Source of the DNA: Geobacter sp.
GTDB taxonomy: Bacteria; Desulfobacterota; Desulfuromonadia; Geobacterales; Geobacteraceae
Direction of reading: 5' to 3'
Length of the DNA: 7,587 nt
NCBI GenBank assembly: GCA_003499925.1
Contig: DNRQ01000087.1
Coordinates: forward strand, 2,788 to 10,374
The notes beneath the pieces are model-generated. The model was not told the origin of the DNA and did not search any database. It worked only from the letters and a program-made list of their open reading frames with translations. Positions 6,332 through 7,587 of the stretch are shown here, piece by piece; within the stretch, counting starts at the first letter, position 1, and every line of letters starts with the position of its first letter. Position numbers and translations under genes: made by a program.

Positions 6332-6419
6332 TCCTTGACGGAGATGTCCTGGCTGGCGAAATCCACAAGGCAAGCTACGCTTGGTTCAGGCATGGATTTC
6401 CATTGAGATAGGAGATTAG
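6223..6419 (+). pseudogene. DUF4160 family gene, start lost and frameshifted
   Basis: Frame one reads IDKEDGIVIYLYFYDNERHK, then TPHVHAKHQGQDASISILDG and DVLAGEI, the DUF4160 core with its conserved PHxHA motif. After GEI the reading goes off family and ends at TAG 6409-6411. One frame away it continues PQGKLRLVQAWISIEIGD and stops at 6417-6419, one base before the DUF2442 ATG; KLRLVQAW fits the family C-terminus. Loss of one C near 6364-6365 (CC instead of CCC) would explain this. Upstream the frame is open back to 6109 but holds no ATG, GTG or TTG, so the native N-terminus appears to have been replaced by the repeat element. DUF4160 is a small family of unknown function often found beside DUF2442. 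A sequencing error could account for the frameshift but not for the missing start. Confidence 0.75.
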
Positions 6420-6420
6420 C

Positions 6421-6675
6421 ATGGAATCAGTTACTAAAGTTGTTCCACAGGACGACTATCATTTGTTGGTCTCATTTAATACAGGAGAAACAAAGCTGTT
6501 TGATGCACGGCCATATCTCGATAAAGGTGTTTTCACTCAGTTAAAGAACCAGGAACTGTTCAAGCAGGCATATGTTGCTTATGACACTGTCTGCTGGCCC
6601 GGTAATCTGGACATTGCTCCCGAAACCCTCTATGACCGTTCGACGGCTTTAGGCGAAGGCAACCATGACAAGTGA
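6421..6675 (+). CDS. DUF2442 family protein
   Basis: This 84-residue protein matches DUF2442: a short N-terminal strand (VTKVVPQDDYHLLVSFNTGE), the FDARPYLDKGVFTQLK segment near residues 27-42, ELFKQAYVAYDTVCWPGNLD (about 45-64) and the DIAPETLYDRS end. Length is typical for the family. A GGAG ribosome binding site at 6411-6414 lies six bases before the ATG, inside the end of the DUF4160 frame, so the two genes were built as an operon. The pair is common in bacteria, often in accessory regions, and has been viewed as toxin-antitoxin-like, but I know of no settled function. Here its partner seems dead while this gene is intact. Confidence 0.85.
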   Translation: MESVTKVVPQDDYHLLVSFNTGETKLFDARPYLDKGVFTQLKNQELFKQAYVAYDTVCWPGNLDIAPETLYDRSTALGEGNHDK

Positions 6676-7058
6676 CAGTGTTGTTGTTGATGCGGCAGCT
6701 TTGGGAAATTCCGGGGGACAATGCTTAATTCCGGAGGGCCTGAGGGGGTCAAGTATCAGCCGGTGAAGGGACTGATAAGCCGGTGAAAGTTCGGCCGGTG
6801 GAAGACTGTGATAGTTAGGACAAATGCAGGATGATATCATCAACGTAAAAGTAAAACGGGGACAGATCGAAAGCGCCGGTAAAAGCAGGCAAAGGGCAGG
6901 TGGTGAAAGTCCACTACATGTGGGTGGCGAAGATTGCAGGTCCAATGGACTGACGGCGCCACGCGTAACCTTGGCTCAATTGAGGCGATATCGCGCTGGA
7001 CAATCCTAGGGCGGCAGCGTGAATTGTTTTTTACGACCACTTTAACAGCTGGCGAAAG
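6676..7058. other. Repeat-rich stretch without a supported gene
   Basis: No convincing coding sequence is visible in these 383 bases. A short frame from ATG 6665 overlaps the end of the DUF2442 gene, begins MTSDSVVVDAAALGN and stops after 33 residues; it could be the start of a third gene cut by the repeat material. AATTCCGG occurs at 6708-6715 and 6727-6734, and GGGGACA at 6714-6720 and 6857-6863; these words recall intergenic remnants seen next to REP-associated Y1 transposases. The part from 6890 to 7010 has several small palindromes (GTGG/CCAC near 6902, GTCCAATGGAC near 6940, CTCAATTGAG near 6975) but matches no RNA I recognise. Confidence 0.5.
6760..6803 (+). repeat. Short CCGGTG(A/G)A direct repeats
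   Basis: CCGGTGAA occurs at 6760-6767 and 6780-6787, and the variant CCGGTGGAA at 6795-6803, with spacings of 20 and 15 bases. A related GCCGGTAAAA follows near 6879. They may be fragments of a decayed intergenic repeat element. No transposase is present. Confidence 0.45.
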
Positions 7059-7114
7059 AAAAATACTCCGGATCGTTTGCAAAGAAGATTGCAAGCCAAT
7101 TCGGAGTATTTTTT
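7059..7114 (-). terminator. Bidirectional rho-independent terminator after tRNA-Arg
   Basis: AAAAATACTCCG (7059-7070) pairs with CGGAGTATTTTT (7102-7113) as a perfect 12-bp stem, and TTGC/GCAA (7077-7080, 7091-7094) can pair within the loop. The A/T-rich base gives a run of T on either strand. On the minus strand it lies about 25 bases after the tRNA 3' end, so it most likely ends tRNA transcription. On the plus strand it would stop reading from the DUF2442 side. Confidence 0.8.
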
Positions 7115-7139
7115 AACAGCAACTGCGCTAATTGTCGAT

Positions 7140-7216
7140 TGGTGGGCGAGACGGGATTCGAACCCGTGACCCCTGGCTTCGGAGGCCAGTACTCTATCCA
7201 GCTGAGCTACCCGCCC
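7140..7216 (-). tRNA. tRNA-Arg (anticodon CCG)
   Basis: The 77-nt minus-strand sequence folds as a full cloverleaf. The acceptor is GGGCGGG with CTCGCCC (one G-U), the D arm is GCTC..GAGT, and the anticodon stem is CTGGC/GCCAG. The loop CTCCGAA places CCG at the anticodon, which reads the Arg codon CGG. The T arm is ACGGG-TTCGAAT-CCCGT. The discriminator A and the CCA end are encoded (7140-7143 on the plus strand). Confidence 0.96.
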
Positions 7217-7222
7217 GGGAAA

Positions 7223-7252
7223 GAAATACTTCTACACCATTATTGTTGTCAA
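7223..7252 (-). promoter_or_regulatory. Candidate promoter of tRNA-Arg
   Basis: A perfect TTGACA on the minus strand (7247-7252) is followed after 18 bp by a weak TATTTC (7223-7228), which would start transcription almost at the mature 5' end. Alternatively, a consensus minus-strand TATAAT at 7264-7269 with a poor -35 would give a leader of roughly 40 nt. One of the two probably drives the tRNA. Confidence 0.4.
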
Positions 7253-7316
7253 CTCAAGCCTTAATTATAAAAAAACTGATCTGCCTAATCTTCCACCTGG
7301 TCTTCCCGCTCCCTTT

Positions 7317-7341
7317 TCACCCTCTCCCCAACCCCACTGCC
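7317..7341 (-). repeat. C-rich repeat fragment ending in CACTGCC
   Basis: On the minus strand this reads much like bases 1-24 of the window: GGCAGTGGGG, a second G-tract and GAGGGTGA. The CACTGCC terminus (7335-7341) also closes the window at 7581-7587. It is therefore one of at least three related G-rich/C-rich fragments in non-coding parts of the window. Confidence 0.4.
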
Positions 7342-7350
7342 ATTAAAGTT

Positions 7351-7516
7351 ACCCGATTGGCAACAATCTTCCGCTACCAACAACTCTCCCTCCCCTTCAA
7401 GGGGAGGGTCGGGGTGGGGATGGGGTAGCGTCTGCGTCAGGCACACCCCATCCCCCTCCTGTCCTCCCCCTTGAAGGGGGAGGGACGTACAGCGGAAGAT
7501 CATAGCCAATCCGGGT
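7351..7516. repeat. 166-bp nested inverted-repeat element (REP/BIME or MITE-like)
   Basis: The outer arms 7351-7375 and 7491-7516 are inverted repeats that share ATCTTCCGCT and ATTGGC blocks and ACCCG ends, with one gap and a few mismatches. Inside are two perfect palindromes, CCCTCCCCTT-C-AAGGGGAGGG (7388-7408) and CCTCCCCCTT-G-AAGGGGGAGG (7463-7483). Between them GGGGATGGGGT (7416-7426) pairs perfectly with ACCCCATCCCC (7445-7455) around an 18-base loop. The two halves are thus mirror copies of one unit. No coding sequence is needed to explain it. It lies upstream of the tRNA on that strand. Confidence 0.8.
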
Positions 7517-7539
7517 TAAGTAAAGCTCCTGCTCTCGCT

Positions 7540-7587
7540 CCCCCTCCCTTGATGGGCTTGATGGGGAGGGGGTGGGGGGGCACTGCC
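7540..7587. repeat. GC-rich hairpin repeat at the window end
   Basis: CCCCCTCCC (7540-7548) pairs with GGGAGGGGG (7564-7572) across a 15-base loop that contains an imperfect repeat of TTGATGGG. It is followed by a seven-G tract and CACTGCC. It looks like a further, partly different member of the repeat family at 7351-7516, and may continue past the window. Confidence 0.55.

Noticed and set aside
6895..6945. GTGGTGAAAGTCCACTAC region as a group II intron remnant
   Set aside because: There is a slight likeness to intron domain I hairpins, but no domain V hairpin, reverse transcriptase or boundary can be seen.
7041..7120. TTTAACAGC repeated on both sides of the terminator (7041-7049 and 7112-7120) as a target-site duplication
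   Set aside because: The enclosed sequence is mostly a normal terminator hairpin, so a nine-base match nearby is weak evidence of insertion.
5671..7140. Idea that 5671-7140 is a genomic island integrated at the tRNA-Arg 3' end
   Set aside because: I found no second copy of the tRNA 3' end at the other side and no integrase gene.
7132..7428. 98-residue plus-strand frame beginning MSIGGRDGIRTRDPWLRRPV
   Set aside because: Its first part is the antisense reading of tRNA-Arg, a well-known false protein in databases, and the rest reads through GC-rich repeats.

Overview
The window looks like chromosomal DNA of a Gram-negative deltaproteobacterium-type organism, most like the Geobacter/Geomonas group (Desulfuromonadia). 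This is inferred from the outer-membrane lipoprotein MlaA, a c-di-GMP signalling pair of a style common in that group, moderately high GC in the protein genes, and GC-rich palindromic intergenic repeats. No sequence search was possible, so the taxon is a guess.

Region 1 (1-2178, minus strand): a two-gene operon. A secreted alpha/beta hydrolase comes first (2118 to 832) and overlaps by an ATGA the gene for the outer-membrane phospholipid-trafficking lipoprotein MlaA/VacJ (835 to 47). A plausible extended -10 promoter and a good ribosome binding site lie just upstream. The pairing suggests a job in envelope lipid handling.

Region 2 (2178-2875): a long, largely AT-rich intergenic region ahead of a plus-strand operon. 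It holds three near-direct repeats about 21 bp apart, a perfect 13-bp palindrome, a strong -35, an extended -10 promoter, and a roughly 260-nt leader. The last 110 nt of that leader contain several overlapping, mutually exclusive inverted repeats, so it is a candidate regulatory RNA.

Region 3 (2876-5670): a c-di-GMP operon. The first gene is a PAS-GGDEF-EAL-REC protein whose GGDEF domain looks catalytically dead but keeps its inhibitory RxxD site, while the EAL (phosphodiesterase) domain looks intact. Four bases later comes a protein with an N-terminal MshEN-type c-di-GMP-binding domain and the start of a receiver domain. That receiver is cut off after beta-2, before the phospho-acceptor Asp.

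Region 4 (5671-6675): a repeat-rich scar. A 310-bp segment occurs twice (two mismatches), with an extra copy of its first 41 bp between, in the order A-B-A-A-B. The segment carries inverted repeats and short tandem repeats and runs into a DUF4160 gene. The complete downstream DUF4160 copy lacks any usual start codon and has a one-base frameshift, so it looks dead. The adjacent DUF2442 gene is intact.

Region 5 (6676-7587): 380 bp of repeat fragments without a convincing gene, a strong bidirectional hairpin terminator, tRNA-Arg(CCG) on the minus strand with an encoded CCA end, and a run of GC-rich palindromic repeats. The largest is a 166-bp nested inverted repeat with G-quadruplex-like tracts. 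Similar G-rich sequence opens the window at 1-24.
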